A stretch of 64,000 nucleotides of DNA from an uncultured Rhizobiaceae bacterium (GCA_951813045.1 CATOTF010000002.1:4340001-4404000); one strand, 5' to 3'; counted from the stretch's first letter, positions 8,085 through 17,476 are shown. The notes: generated from the letters alone by a model not told the origin. A program made the numbers and translations.

Positions 8085-9698
8085 TTATGCAAACCACCAG
8101 CGTTCGGCCATTTTATTACCATCGTTTTGCCAGTTAGCAGCAACATCAGGGCCGTGTGTAACCTCCTTGCTGTGCGCAAGAATGTAGTTTGCCCACATGG
8201 CAACAATCGCGCCACCATCATCATGAAGAAGCTGCTGTGCTTCCCAATATTGGCTTTGGCGTTTGGTTTCATCTGTCTCAGAACGGGCTTGTACAACAAC
8301 ATCGTTGAATCGCTTGGCGGAATCGGTATCCCTCCATGCTGTATCGTTCCATTTGTTGTCTGATGTGTATGCGGATGAGTACATCCAGTCCTGGGTTGGA
8401 CGACCACCCCAGTAACAGGCACACCAGCCTTTTTTGTTCCAGACATTTGACCAGTAACCGTCATTTGGCTCACGCACGATTTCAATATCGATACCGGCCT
8501 TCTTGGCAGAAGCAGCGTAAAGCTGACCCGCATCAACAGCACCAGCAAATGCAGCATCAGCAACTGACAGTTTAATCGGACCGGAGTGGCCTGACTTCTT
8601 GTAGAACTCAGCGGCTTTGTCCGGATCGAATCCACGTTGTGCAATGCTGTCGTTAAAGAACGGCATCACGCCATTTACCGGAATATCATTACCGGCAACA
8701 CCGTGTCCAAGAAGGATTTTGTCAACCATTTCCTGACGGTCAAGTGCGAGTTTTAGGGCCATGCGAAGATCGGCATTGCCAAAGGGCTCCACATCAAGAC
8801 GCATCGGGAAGGTGTAATGTTGTGTTCCGGTTGTTTCTAGAATATCCACATGCGGTACGCGACCCAAGAGGGCAACGGTTTTGGGGTCAATCGCATCAGC
8901 AATATCAACATCGCCGTTTAGAACTGCGCTTTGACGGGCTGTTGGGTCAACAACTGCAAGCAGTTCGGATTCATCAAAATAGGCGCTATCCGCTTTCCAG
9001 TAGTTTGGATTGCGTTTGAAGGACGCCGTGACGCCTGGGTCAAATTTCTGCAGCATATAGCCGCCGGTGGAGTTATCCTGCGCCGTTACATCCACATTTC
9101 CAGCGCCATCCGACGCCATGATCATGAGGTGATAATCACTTACGATATATGGGAAATCCGCATTACCGGACGCCATTTCAAAGATAACGCGGTTGTCGCC
9201 ATCTTTCTTGATGTCCTTAACCGCAGTCACCAACGCCTTAGCCGCAGATTTGGTGTCATCTCCACGGTGAATATTGAATGATGCGATTACGTCATCGGCG
9301 GTCAGTGTTTTACCGTTGTGGAACGTCACATCTTTACGAAGGTTAAAAATCCATTTGGAAGCGCCATCGGCCGGTTCAAAGCTCTCCGCCAATTCCCCAC
9401 GCAACTTTCCATTTTGGCCAATTTCGGTGAGGTGATTACCACGGGAATAAATTACGTTTTGGGTGAACCCGTTGTTGGATGTGGATGGATCAACGGTGTC
9501 GTTCGTACCACCATATCCTGTTGCATGTCGAAGCTTGCCACCTTTTTTGGGTGTCGCGGCCATGGCATCTCCCGCCATGGACATGGCTGTTGGCAGAACT
9601 ACACCTGCAGCAAGTGCAGACATGATAAACTGGCGTCTATCAATCTGACCGGCTGTCAGCTTTGCAGCTTCGCCCCTTAAATATGTTTGTTTTTTCAT
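8085..9698 (-). CDS. ABC transporter family-5 substrate-binding protein, Tat-exported
   Basis: A 537-residue extracytoplasmic solute receptor of the peptide/opine/nickel family (SBP_bac_5). The N-terminus has a twin-arginine signal, DRRQFIMSALAAG, at about residues 20-32, followed by a cleavable hydrophobic stretch ending AMAATPKK. Typical blocks follow: the WIFNLRKDVTFHNGKTLTAD segment, and RRNPNYWK-like KRNPNYWKADSA. GGGAGA sits 6 bases before the ATG. No permease or ATPase genes are adjacent, so it either works with a distant importer or is an orphan receptor. Context suggests uptake of a methylated amine or peptide-like compound (inference). Confidence 0.88.
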   Translation of the reverse strand: MKKQTYLRGEAAKLTAGQIDRRQFIMSALAAGVVLPTAMSMAGDAMAATPKKGGKLRHATGYGGTNDTVDPSTSNNGFTQNVIYSRGNHLTEIGQNGKLRGELAESFEPADGASKWIFNLRKDVTFHNGKTLTADDVIASFNIHRGDDTKSAAKALVTAVKDIKKDGDNRVIFEMASGNADFPYIVSDYHLMIMASDGAGNVDVTAQDNSTGGYMLQKFDPGVTASFKRNPNYWKADSAYFDESELLAVVDPTARQSAVLNGDVDIADAIDPKTVALLGRVPHVDILETTGTQHYTFPMRLDVEPFGNADLRMALKLALDRQEMVDKILLGHGVAGNDIPVNGVMPFFNDSIAQRGFDPDKAAEFYKKSGHSGPIKLSVADAAFAGAVDAGQLYAASAKKAGIDIEIVREPNDGYWSNVWNKKGWCACYWGGRPTQDWMYSSAYTSDNKWNDTAWRDTDSAKRFNDVVVQARSETDETKRQSQYWEAQQLLHDDGGAIVAMWANYILAHSKEVTHGPDVAANWQNDGNKMAERWWFA

Positions 9699-10188
9699 AT
9701 GTATTCTCCCTTGGTTATTTTAAGTCTTGAACAGACAAAGTCAGCTGATGTCATCGAAATCAGGCTGGGCCAATGCCGGGACATAGTCAAATGTGGTTTC
9801 ATTATAGGCGGTTTGCCCTCGAAACCAATCCTTTTATAAGCGGCATGCGGTAGCATAATTCCTCAATGATGTCGCACCAGCCGGATGACCTTGTGGACGG
9901 GTACGGAATTGCCGGGTTGCCGAAAGCATCTTGATATCAGGGACCACGACGTTTTGCGCGTTTGTTCATTTGGGTTTCCACTTGCGCTTACCAAATTGCA
10001 CATTGCAAGAAAAATACAATTTTATGGCCTTGGTATCAAAATAATGTATGAGAACGTCAGGCGGTTCGGTAATCAATCGCCACATGATCGACAGGTAACA
10101 GGCATGGAAATGGCGTTTATCAGCAGTGACCCAGAAATCGTGGTGACCGTTTCAGGTCATGATGCCGTGCGGTCCTAAAGACAGGCTA
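9699..10188. other. intergenic region, no gene recognised
   Basis: This 490-base gap lies between the divergent binding-protein gene and dusA. A frame over 9885-10178 shows no family resemblance and no ribosome-binding site, and I do not accept it. The gap must contain the two divergent promoters, but none stands out. Confidence 0.4.
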
Positions 10189-11205
10189 ATGTACCAAACC
10201 GCATTAATTAATAACGCAAAGTTGTTCGCCGTCGCCCCGATGATGGACTGGACGGACCGCCATTGCCGTTATTTCCACCGGCTGCTGACACGAGAGGCGC
10301 TTCTGTATACCGAAATGGTAGTTGCGGATGCCATAATACACGGCGACGTGGCGCGCCATCTTGATTTCGATGCGGTCGAACATCCACTTGCATTACAGAT
10401 TGGTGGCTCTCAATCTGAGAAACTGGTCCATGCGGCAAAGGCCGGTACACAATGGGGATACCGGGAAATCAACCTCAATGTCGGTTGCCCGTCAGACCGC
10501 GTCCAAAGCGGCACATTTGGTGCGTGTTTGATGCGGGAACCAGAACTTGTGGCGCGCTGTGTTGCAGCAATGAAAGACGCTGTAGATATTCCAATAACGG
10601 TAAAGTGCCGCATTGGTGTCGATGATCAGGATGCCCGTGACGCGTTGTTTAGAATGACAGATGCGGTTTTTGAAAAGGGCTGCGATGCTCTTTGGGTCCA
10701 TGCCCGTAAAGCCTGGTTAAAAGGCTTGAGCCCGAAAGAAAATCGTGATGTGCCGCCTCTCGATTATCCTCTCGTGGGGCAGTTGAAGGGCGCTTATCCG
10801 GATCATTTTATTGGCATTAACGGCGGGATTCTCACCCCGGAAACCGGAACTGAAATTCTCAATATAAACCCGGCCGCGTCGTTAAATGGCATTATGATCG
10901 GACGAGCGGCCTATCAAAACCCCGCGATCCTCGCCAAAGTCGACGAGTTATATGGCGGTTGTACACTCCAGAAGATCAACCTGGAACAGGTCTGCCAGGC
11001 CATGATGGAATACACAGGTCGGCACCTTAAAAATGGCGGGAGAGTTCATCACGTTACCCGCCACATGATCGGCCTGTTCCAGGGGCAGCCTGGGGCACGC
11101 CGGTACAGACAGATTCTATCCGTTGATGCAGCCCATGCCGATGCCGACGAGCGGGTCATCGAGCGGGCATTTGCAGCTGTACAGGACATTTCCCACGCAG
11201 CCTGA
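10189..11205 (+). CDS. dusA: tRNA-dihydrouridine(20/20a) synthase DusA
   Basis: A 338-residue flavoenzyme that reduces uridine to dihydrouridine at positions 20/20a of the tRNA D-loop using NADPH. Diagnostic features are FAVAPMMDWTDRHCRYFHR at the N-terminus, the catalytic-cysteine block NVGCPSDRVQSGTFGACLM about residues 92-110, and the FMN-phosphate-binding GINGGI and GIMIGRAAYQNP segments. The ATG at 10189 places the start at the conserved N-terminus; an ATG at 10159 adds only ten unconserved residues. Transcribed alone. Confidence 0.95.
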   Translation: MYQTALINNAKLFAVAPMMDWTDRHCRYFHRLLTREALLYTEMVVADAIIHGDVARHLDFDAVEHPLALQIGGSQSEKLVHAAKAGTQWGYREINLNVGCPSDRVQSGTFGACLMREPELVARCVAAMKDAVDIPITVKCRIGVDDQDARDALFRMTDAVFEKGCDALWVHARKAWLKGLSPKENRDVPPLDYPLVGQLKGAYPDHFIGINGGILTPETGTEILNINPAASLNGIMIGRAAYQNPAILAKVDELYGGCTLQKINLEQVCQAMMEYTGRHLKNGGRVHHVTRHMIGLFQGQPGARRYRQILSVDAAHADADERVIERAFAAVQDISHAA

Positions 11206-11389
11206 TCTGCATATTTACCATATTTATCAATTCTTTCCAAAGTCTGTTCCTTAACCCTTGATTAACCTTAAGTGACGCCCCAAACTTATATGTGATGTGG
11301 CGACATCGAGTGTGTCGGGAGGTAAATGCGCCTCCACCGGCTCCTTGTCATTTTAACTATGACAGACGGAATCTCCGTCAGGAGGACAC

Positions 11390-11935
11390 ATGTCCACATT
11401 ATTCATACGCAACATCGCGCTTGCTTTTTCATTGGTGTTCCTTGGAACAACAACTTCCTCAATCCCCGCCTATGCGGATGGTCGCGGTTTTCGTACAATC
11501 GCGGGAAATAACGTCGTATTTCGTGGAAATCAGGCCAGCACCAGCAGATTTTTAAGTCGCCGCGATGTGAATCGTAACCTGAGAAGCCGAATTCGAAGCA
11601 GTCGAGACCGGGATGTGCGAACACTTCGTTCACTTAATAGTAGATTGAGGCTGAGAGAGAATAACCGACGCAGTTTCCGTGGTCGCGTATTCAGGAATGA
11701 TGGTTTTTCATCGAGCGCATTACGCGAACTTGCCAGTCCCTCACACACTCGCAGGCGCGCAAAAATCATTCGTGTTTCAGATGAAATGAAACGCCTTGCT
11801 GAAGAACGCGCGGACCGCCGGGCGGCACGTCGCCAAAATAGGATCAATAGCTCAAATTTTCGCTATTACCGCGACAACGAAGCCTATGATGTACGCTTTC
11901 CTGACTTCGTCTACCTTGATGAAGCGCGTAGGTGA
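11390..11935 (+). CDS. arginine-rich small exported protein, function unknown
   Basis: A 181-residue protein preceded by a strong AGGAGG site (CAGGAGGACAC before ATG). The N-terminus is a good signal peptide (hydrophobic about residues 8-25, cleavage near AYADG). The mature part is extremely rich in Arg, Ser and Asn, with runs such as RNLRSRIRSSRDRD, so it would be very basic and probably disordered. I recognise no family. Its last 25 bases overlap the end of convergent rlmB. A DNA-, RNA- or envelope-binding role is possible but unsupported. Confidence 0.7.
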   Translation: MSTLFIRNIALAFSLVFLGTTTSSIPAYADGRGFRTIAGNNVVFRGNQASTSRFLSRRDVNRNLRSRIRSSRDRDVRTLRSLNSRLRLRENNRRSFRGRVFRNDGFSSSALRELASPSHTRRRAKIIRVSDEMKRLAEERADRRAARRQNRINSSNFRYYRDNEAYDVRFPDFVYLDEARR

Positions 11936-12816
11936 CCGGCAACAACGTAAAGCGACAGGATCGCTGCGTTTGAAACATTGAGAGATTTGATCGGCCCTGG
12001 CATGTCAATACGTGCCAGGGCCGAACAGGTTTCTCGTGTTTGTTGGCGCAAGCCTTTTCCTTCGGACCCTAACACCAAGGCGACCTGTGTTGCGCGTGAT
12101 TCCTTCAGCGTTTCTTCGAGCACAAGTGGCCCTTCACTATCGAGGCCGATGCTGGTGAATCCCATATCGTTGAGTTCCTGCAGGCCTTTCGATAGGTTTC
12201 GCAATTGAACGAGCGGAATAAGGTCAAGCGCACCGCTGGCCGATTTGGCCATCACAGCAGTCTCTTGGGCAGAGTTGCGGCTGGTGGTCAAAACTGCATC
12301 GACCCCCAATGCCGTTGCCGACCGCAATATCGCACCGGCATTATGGGGATCTGTGATCTGATCGAGAACCAGAATGATTTTCGCATCAGCCAGATTGAAG
12401 AGCTCGGACGCGTCGAGCGTATCCAGAGGCAGACATTCCAACACGACACCCTGATGAACTGCTTCTGCACCGACGAGTTGGTCAAGCGAACGGGCCGGTC
12501 TTGTTTCCATTTCAACGGATGAGCTTGCCAATAAGGCCTCGCCAAGCCGACTGACGGCATTTTCTGTCACATAGAGCTTTATTTTCCGCCGGTTCGGGTT
12601 TTTCAGGGCGGCACGAACTGTATGCATGCCGTATAACAGCAGCGATTCAGTACCGGACGCATTATTACCCCCACTGCGGCGCCCTGATTTTGGTTTTAAA
12701 CTGTTTCCCCGCGCGCCTTTTCCTCCTGTTTCTTTTCCGTGTGACCTTTTACCGGGCGGTTTGGAACCGGCATGTAAATTTTTGCGGTCCGGTTTTGGGG
12801 GGCGGTTCTGTTTCAT
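11911..12816 (-). CDS. rlmB: 23S rRNA (guanosine-2'-O-)-methyltransferase RlmB (TrmH/SpoU family)
   Basis: A 301-residue SPOUT methyltransferase. The first 55 residues are a Lys/Arg/Gly-rich extension, then comes the substrate-binding domain beginning LLYGMHTVRAALKNP. The three SpoU motifs are present: NAGAILRSATALGVDAVL, LVLGSEGKGLRQ and SLNVSNAAILSLY (knotted SAM site). It modifies a conserved guanosine of 23S rRNA. Its position next to tRNA-Tyr/tRNA-Gly/tuf is the usual alphaproteobacterial order. Closely related trmH-type paralogues cannot be fully excluded. Confidence 0.9.
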   Translation of the reverse strand: MKQNRPPKPDRKNLHAGSKPPGKRSHGKETGGKGARGNSLKPKSGRRSGGNNASGTESLLLYGMHTVRAALKNPNRRKIKLYVTENAVSRLGEALLASSSVEMETRPARSLDQLVGAEAVHQGVVLECLPLDTLDASELFNLADAKIILVLDQITDPHNAGAILRSATALGVDAVLTTSRNSAQETAVMAKSASGALDLIPLVQLRNLSKGLQELNDMGFTSIGLDSEGPLVLEETLKESRATQVALVLGSEGKGLRQQTRETCSALARIDMPGPIKSLNVSNAAILSLYVVAGHLRASSR

Positions 12817-12902
12817 GAAGGGCCAATATCATGGGCAAGGCGGCCATTGCCATGAAAATCGTAATTGTATGTATCGGAATCGACCTTAATCATTTGTTTT
12901 TG

Positions 12903-12931
12903 TTGACAGGCAAAACACCAATCGTCATAAC
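12903..12931 (+). promoter_or_regulatory. sigma-70-type promoter of the tRNA operon
   Basis: TTGACA at 12903-12908 and CATAAC at 12926-12931 have a 17-base spacer and lie 15 bases upstream of tRNA-Tyr. Both position and spacing fit a strong stable-RNA promoter. Confidence 0.7.
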
Positions 12932-12945
12932 GCGCCTGCTGGCTT

Positions 12946-13030
12946 GGAGGAGTGTCCGAGTGGTTAAAGGAGACGGACTGTAAATCCGTTCGCTTAGCGT
13001 ACGCTGGTTCGAATCCAGCCTCCTCCACCA
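12946..13030 (+). tRNA. tRNA-Tyr (GTA)
   Basis: 85 nt with encoded CCA. The acceptor GGAGGAG pairs with CTCCTCC, the anticodon loop reads CTGTAAA (anticodon GTA), and there is a class II long variable arm (CGCTTAGCGTACG). The T-loop is TTCGAAT. It starts the tRNA-Tyr / tRNA-Gly / tuf cluster. Confidence 0.97.
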
Positions 13031-13098
13031 GCCAGTAATCTGCTCTTTTTCCTTTAAGAGTTGGCGCGGCGCTCCGGTTCGCCTATGGTGTGCGTCAT

Positions 13099-13172
13099 GC
13101 GGGTGTAGCTCAATGGTAGAGCAGCAGCCTTCCAAGCTGAATACGAGGGTTCGATTCCCTTCACCCGCTCCA
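13099..13172 (+). tRNA. tRNA-Gly (TCC)
   Basis: 74 nt with encoded CCA. The acceptor GCGGGTG pairs with CACCCGC, the anticodon loop reads CTTCCAA (anticodon TCC), and the T-loop is TTCGATT. It lies 68 bases after tRNA-Tyr and is probably cotranscribed with it. Confidence 0.97.
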
Positions 13173-13484
13173 AATTTCCCGCATCAATTGTATCAATCGT
13201 CTGATTTACCTCGCAAGCGAACCCTCAATTCTTTGTAAACTGGCTTCGCCGGTGGGACTCGATTTGCGCCATCCATTCCATATATTTCAAATATGCCTGT
13301 TGCGATTGTATCGCAGTCGGCTGCTCGGGTCCGCCTATTCTACCATCAAAGTTATTGGCCTCCATAAGAATAACATAAATGTAATCTTTATTTAGTCGGT
13401 CGTTCCGCGTCTGTGATGTTAGCGTGAAATCGAAAAGTTTATTTTCAAGCCCAGACCCTGAATATTTTAAGAGGAGAGAAGATC
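13173..13484. other. intergenic region after tRNA-Gly
   Basis: 312 bases with no supported gene. In related genomes tuf follows directly here, so the two MBL genes that come next are insertions into a conserved cluster. Confidence 0.5.
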
Positions 13485-14441
13485 ATGAGTGATGTTATTA
13501 TAACACGAAGGAAAGCCCTGTTGGGTGCAGCCGTTGCCCCGCTAGCAGCAGGCGTTGCACTCAACACAAGCCCTGTATCGGCAAAAGCTGAGATGAAAGG
13601 CGCATCTTCCGCGCCCTATTCCCGCTTTAAGCTGGGGGACATGGAGGTTACCACCCTTTTGGACGGTGCCAGAAACGTGCCCGACCCGCAGACAATTTTT
13701 GGCATGAATGTCGATAAAGACACATTTGCCAAGGCTTCCAGCGAGAATTTTATTCCCACCGACGCCGGGCGGTTTTATTTTACACCAACACTGGTGAATA
13801 CCGGCTCTGAACTGGCGCTGTTTGATACAGGTCTTGGGGCTGGCGGTGGCGGCAATATCCAAGGCGCTCTGGCAAGCGCCGGTTACACCGCAGACCAGGT
13901 GGATATCGTTGTTATCACCCACATGCACCCGGACCATATCGGCGGTGTGATGACCGATGGTAAAGCGGCTTTCCCCAATGCCCGTTATGTAACTGGCAGC
14001 ACTGAATATGATTTCTGGACCACCAAAGGCGCGGATAATCGCGTTGGTAAAATGGTCGCCGGCAATGTCAAACCGCTGGCGGAGAAAATCACTTTCATCA
14101 AGGACGGTGATTCCGTTGCATCCGGCATCACAGCGGTTGCAGCGTTCGGCCACACACCGGGTCACATGACCTTTATGGTCGAAAGTGCTGGAAAACAGGT
14201 GCTACTGGCGGCTGATACGGCGAACCATTTTGTTTGGTCTTTGGCCTACCCCGAATGGGAAGTGAAGTTTGACGCTGACAAAGCTGCGGCTGCCGCGTCA
14301 CGCAAAAAGATATTCGGCATGGTGGCGGCTGACCGCATTCCGTTTATCGGGTATCACATGCCGTTCCCGGCGCTGGGGTTTGTTGAAGCGAAAGGCAGCG
14401 GCTTCCGCTATGTGCCCGCCAGCTATCAGATGGACATGTAA
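13485..14441 (+). CDS. Tat-exported MBL-fold metallo-hydrolase
   Basis: 318 residues. The twin-arginine signal is TRRKALLGAAVAPLAAG at residues 7-23. The metallo-beta-lactamase core has the di-zinc motif THMHPDHIGG, then FGHTPGH and LAADTANHF, with a C-terminal GYHMPFP supplying another metal His. The layout resembles periplasmic lactonase or quorum-quenching-type MBL enzymes, but the substrate is not evident. GAGGAGAGAAG precedes the ATG. It is convergent with another exported MBL gene of a different subtype, with a shared perfect terminator between them. Confidence 0.87.
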   Translation: MSDVIITRRKALLGAAVAPLAAGVALNTSPVSAKAEMKGASSAPYSRFKLGDMEVTTLLDGARNVPDPQTIFGMNVDKDTFAKASSENFIPTDAGRFYFTPTLVNTGSELALFDTGLGAGGGGNIQGALASAGYTADQVDIVVITHMHPDHIGGVMTDGKAAFPNARYVTGSTEYDFWTTKGADNRVGKMVAGNVKPLAEKITFIKDGDSVASGITAVAAFGHTPGHMTFMVESAGKQVLLAADTANHFVWSLAYPEWEVKFDADKAAAAASRKKIFGMVAADRIPFIGYHMPFPALGFVEAKGSGFRYVPASYQMDM

Positions 14442-14449
14442 GAATTATC

Positions 14450-14479
14450 ATTCCCCAGCCGAACTATCGGCTGGGGAAT
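14450..14479. terminator. bidirectional terminator between convergent MBL genes
   Basis: A perfect 13-bp stem, ATTCCCCAGCCGA / TCGGCTGGGGAAT, with loop ACTA. It lies between the two stops. CTTTTATTT follows on the + strand. Confidence 0.85.
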
Positions 14480-14488
14480 ATTCTGCTT

Positions 14489-15583
14489 TTATTTAGCCGG
14501 TAGTTGCAGGGTCACCAGATCCTGACCAACAACCGTATTGCCGCCAAAACCACCATCCGTAACCGCATCCTTGTAGGACGCTTCGCTCAATGCACCACCG
14601 GGTATCGGGTAAGGCCCCTGACGCGGGGCGCCCATGGGCGGGATCAGGTGGGTCAACATCAGGTGTTTTGCCCCCGCCCGTTTTGCCATGGCTCCCAAGT
14701 CAGTTGCCGTGCTCTGACGGAAATAGATCGGAGGTGGAAACCCGCTGTCTTTATCCGGCCCCATGACAGGATGGATAGTTGAGTGGACGATAACGTCTGC
14801 CCCATTCGCCAGTTTTTCCACTTGCTCGGACGTTGACGATGATCGGGGTGGTTTGGGTTTGTCGTTGCCCGCATCCCCGCCGATCACGACGCTGCCCGCT
14901 GGCGTATCAACCCGATAGGATGCGTGGCCAGGAATATGCCGGGAGTTAATCGCGCTCACCTTCACGTCTCCCGACGACCAGACCACTGTGGGCTCGGAAG
15001 CCGGTGGGAACGCCATGACATTGATCAGGTCGGCTGGTCCACCGGGCGCCCGTTTGGGGTTTTCCGCAAGGCGTTGCGCCATTTCTCCTGAATGAATAAG
15101 CGCATCGCCGATATGTTTTGCGAAATTACGACCACTGAGCACGTGGCCCCTCGGAGATTTGGCGTCTTCGGAAACGACAAAATCAACTTTCGGTCCTTTC
15201 GACAGGAAATGCCATCGCAATTGCATGAGTTCCGTCAACCCTTCGGTGTGGTCGGAATGCATATGTGTCAAAAAGATCGCATTCAATTTGCCAACCGGTA
15301 CGCCAATCTTCGACAGGCTTTGTGTTGTGCCGCGTCCGGCGTCAAACTGAAGTTTGACCGCACCACATTTATTTTCATCACTGCCATATTGAACAAGAGT
15401 TCCTGCGCCTGCCTGCCCTTTAAAAACCGGTGGTCCGCCCTGCGTTCCGGTCAAGGTAATTTTCATGCAAGGCGCCGCAAATGCCGTTGTGGCCATCAAC
15501 AGGCTTGCGGCCATGATTGAAGTCCCCGCCAGCAATTTCATCCCCGAACGGGTTTTTGTACCGATCTTTAAAAACGTCATCAT
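14489..15583 (-). CDS. exported MBL-fold hydrolase, RNase Z/arylsulfatase-like subtype
   Basis: 364 residues. A long N-terminal region with a signal peptide ends near TTAFAAPC. The metal motif is LTHMHSDHTEG about residues 107-117, followed by SRHIPGHASYRV, GGDAGND and a C-terminal LTHLIPP. This order is that of the tRNase Z-like subgroup, but secretion rules out tRNA processing; secreted members include arylsulfatase- and phosphodiesterase-like enzymes. GGGAGGA precedes the start. Independent of the convergent MBL gene in sequence. Confidence 0.83.
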   Translation of the reverse strand: MMTFLKIGTKTRSGMKLLAGTSIMAASLLMATTAFAAPCMKITLTGTQGGPPVFKGQAGAGTLVQYGSDENKCGAVKLQFDAGRGTTQSLSKIGVPVGKLNAIFLTHMHSDHTEGLTELMQLRWHFLSKGPKVDFVVSEDAKSPRGHVLSGRNFAKHIGDALIHSGEMAQRLAENPKRAPGGPADLINVMAFPPASEPTVVWSSGDVKVSAINSRHIPGHASYRVDTPAGSVVIGGDAGNDKPKPPRSSSTSEQVEKLANGADVIVHSTIHPVMGPDKDSGFPPPIYFRQSTATDLGAMAKRAGAKHLMLTHLIPPMGAPRQGPYPIPGGALSEASYKDAVTDGGFGGNTVVGQDLVTLQLPAK

Positions 15584-16006
15584 TCAATCCTCCCGGGCGT
15601 GGCCCTGGTTTTCCAATCGCCAGAATATATCGATATTTCTGTTCATTGATGAAATATGTCGTTTTTTGAGACGCTTGTCGAGTGTGCGAATGGCGGGTCG
15701 ATTGACAATGGAATTATTGCCGCGACGACCTGCTGTCGATTGTGATCAATGGTGTGCGCCGTCCCCTCCATTGTCATGCCCGCTTACCGCGGGAATCCAG
15801 TGCCGCAGGTTCCGAGCAAGCGGCTCTGGATTGTCTTTGAAACGACAAGGACAAACGGAGAGCTTGCTGCCATCCCGTCGACTTCAATATCTACCGTTCC
15901 AAACCATCATATCACCGCACCTTGCGGTGAACTCTCATCCCCTTTATATGCCGCGCAACGGTATTTAGCCGTTTGATTCAAACATGCGCTCAGAACGAGG
16001 ACGACC
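15584..16006. other. intergenic region upstream of tuf, with tuf promoter region
   Basis: 423 bases without a supported gene. It contains a REP-like palindrome (separate entry) and must hold the tuf promoter. The sequence immediately before tuf has the ribosome-binding site ACGAGGACGACC. Confidence 0.5.
15772..15802. repeat. REP-like palindromic unit (single copy in window)
   Basis: A TGTCATGCCCGC ... GCGGGAATCCAG arrangement with the stem CCCGC/GCGGG at 15779-15793. This pattern matches a palindromic repeat scattered between genes in many proteobacteria. Only one copy was seen here, so the repeat status rests on resemblance. Confidence 0.45.
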
Positions 16007-17182
16007 ATGGCTAAGGAAAAATTTGAGAGAAACAAGCCGCATTGTAACATCGGCACGATTGGTCACGTTGACCATGGTAAGACGACGTTGACGGCGGCGA
16101 TTACGAAGTATTTTGGTGACTTCAAGGCGTATGACGAGATTGACGGTGCACCGGAAGAAAAAGCCCGTGGTATCACGATTTCGACAGCCCACGTTGAGTA
16201 TGAAACTGATGCCCGTCACTACGCCCACGTTGATTGCCCCGGTCACGCTGATTATGTGAAAAACATGATCACCGGTGCTGCCCAAATGGATGGCGCTATT
16301 CTTGTTTGTTCAGCAGCTGACGGCCCAATGCCCCAGACCCGTGAGCACATTCTGCTTGCCCGTCAGGTTGGTGTGCCGGCGCTTGTTGTTTTCCTCAACA
16401 AAGTTGATCAGGTTGACGATGAAGAGCTTCTTGAGCTCGTTGACATGGAAGTGCGTGAGCTTCTTTCTTCTTACGAATTCCCGGGCGATGATATTCCAAT
16501 CGTTTCCGGTTCTGCGCTTGCTGCTGTTGAAGGCCGCGATCCTGCAATTGGTGAAGAGAAGATCAAGGAGCTTATGGCGGCTGTTGATGAGTATATCCCA
16601 CAGCCGGAGCGCCCTGTTGACCAGCCGTTCCTGATGCCGATTGAGGATGTGTTCTCTATCTCAGGCCGTGGTACGGTTGTGACGGGTCGTGTTGAGCGCG
16701 GTGTTGTGAACGTTGGCGACGAGATTGAAATCGTTGGTGTTAAAGACACGCAGAAAACCACCTGTACCGGTGTTGAGATGTTCCGCAAGCTCCTCGACCG
16801 TGGGGAAGCTGGTGATAACATTGGTGCGCTGATCCGTGGTATTGACCGCGAACAGGTTGAGCGTGGTCAGGTTCTTTGCAAGCCCGGTTCCGTTAAGCCG
16901 CACACGAAGTTCCGTGCCGAAGCCTATGTTCTGACGAAAGAGGAAGGTGGTCGTCACACACCATTCTTCACCAACTATCGTCCGCAATTCTACTTCCGCA
17001 CCACGGATGTGACCGGTATTTGCGAGCTTCCAGCTGGCACCGAGATGGTTATGCCCGGTGATAATGTCGAGATGACAGTAACACTGATCGTGCCAATCGC
17101 CATGGAAGACCGCCTGCGCTTCGCGATCCGCGAAGGCGGCAGAACAGTCGGCGCCGGCATCGTCGCCGAAATTATTGAGTGA
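16007..17182 (+). CDS. tuf: elongation factor Tu
   Basis: 391 residues. All five GTPase motifs are present: [31 protein letters not shown] and SGSAL. The region after TAAITK is about five residues shorter than in most proteobacteria ([13 protein letters not shown]), as in Rhodobacterales-type EF-Tu. There is no fusA or rps neighbour; this is the tuf copy that belongs between the tRNA genes and secE-nusG. The codon usage and strong ribosome-binding site suit a highly expressed gene. A hairpin 35 bases after the stop probably ends the transcript. Confidence 0.98.
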   Translation: MAKEKFERNKPHCNIGTIGHVDHGKTTLTAAITKYFGDFKAYDEIDGAPEEKARGITISTAHVEYETDARHYAHVDCPGHADYVKNMITGAAQMDGAILVCSAADGPMPQTREHILLARQVGVPALVVFLNKVDQVDDEELLELVDMEVRELLSSYEFPGDDIPIVSGSALAAVEGRDPAIGEEKIKELMAAVDEYIPQPERPVDQPFLMPIEDVFSISGRGTVVTGRVERGVVNVGDEIEIVGVKDTQKTTCTGVEMFRKLLDRGEAGDNIGALIRGIDREQVERGQVLCKPGSVKPHTKFRAEAYVLTKEEGGRHTPFFTNYRPQFYFRTTDVTGICELPAGTEMVMPGDNVEMTVTLIVPIAMEDRLRFAIREGGRTVGAGIVAEIIE

Positions 17183-17476
17183 TTGTTTAGAAAACTCATT
17201 TTGATAGGTCTTTTTTCGGCGGGTACAATAGTGCCCGCCGATTTAGTTTTAGCACACAGGGTTTGCTCGGAGCAGCCAAAGTGTCGCGGATGTGGATGTA
17301 AAGGAGGGCCGGGCTATCGAGGGCCAAATGGAAAATGTGTTGGGTTCAAGCGATTGACCAGAACATGCGGTAACCCGCCGACACAAAGGTGTATTTTCGA
17401 AAACGCCCCTGGCACGGGTGCAAATAAAAAATGCGCGTTACATAAACATCAGAACAAAAAGAAACCAACTTCATGA
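17183..17476 (+). CDS. small cysteine-rich exported protein (doubtful start)
   Basis: 97 residues if begun at the TTG that directly follows the tuf stop. The N-terminus is a convincing signal peptide (LILIGLFSAGTIVPADLVLA). The mature part has eight cysteines with Gly/Pro-rich spacing (CRGCGCKGG) and a basic tail. The stop overlaps the next start as ATGA at 17473-17476, indicating translational coupling with the YihY gene. No ribosome-binding site is clear, and a strong hairpin (17217-17240) sits inside the signal-peptide codons. No family recognised. Confidence 0.55.
   Translation: MFRKLILIGLFSAGTIVPADLVLAHRVCSEQPKCRGCGCKGGPGYRGPNGKCVGFKRLTRTCGNPPTQRCIFENAPGTGANKKCALHKHQNKKKPTS
17217..17240 (+). 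terminator. probable tuf terminator hairpin
   Basis: The arms CGGCGGGTAC and GTGCCCGCCG (10 bp, one G-T pair, loop AATA) are followed by ATTTAGTTTTA. It lies 35 bases after the tuf stop. It also lies within the signal-peptide codons of the small Cys-rich frame. Confidence 0.65.

Noticed and set aside
9885-10178. 97-codon frame upstream of dusA
   Set aside because: No ribosome-binding site, no hydrophobic or conserved pattern, odd composition; treated as intergenic.
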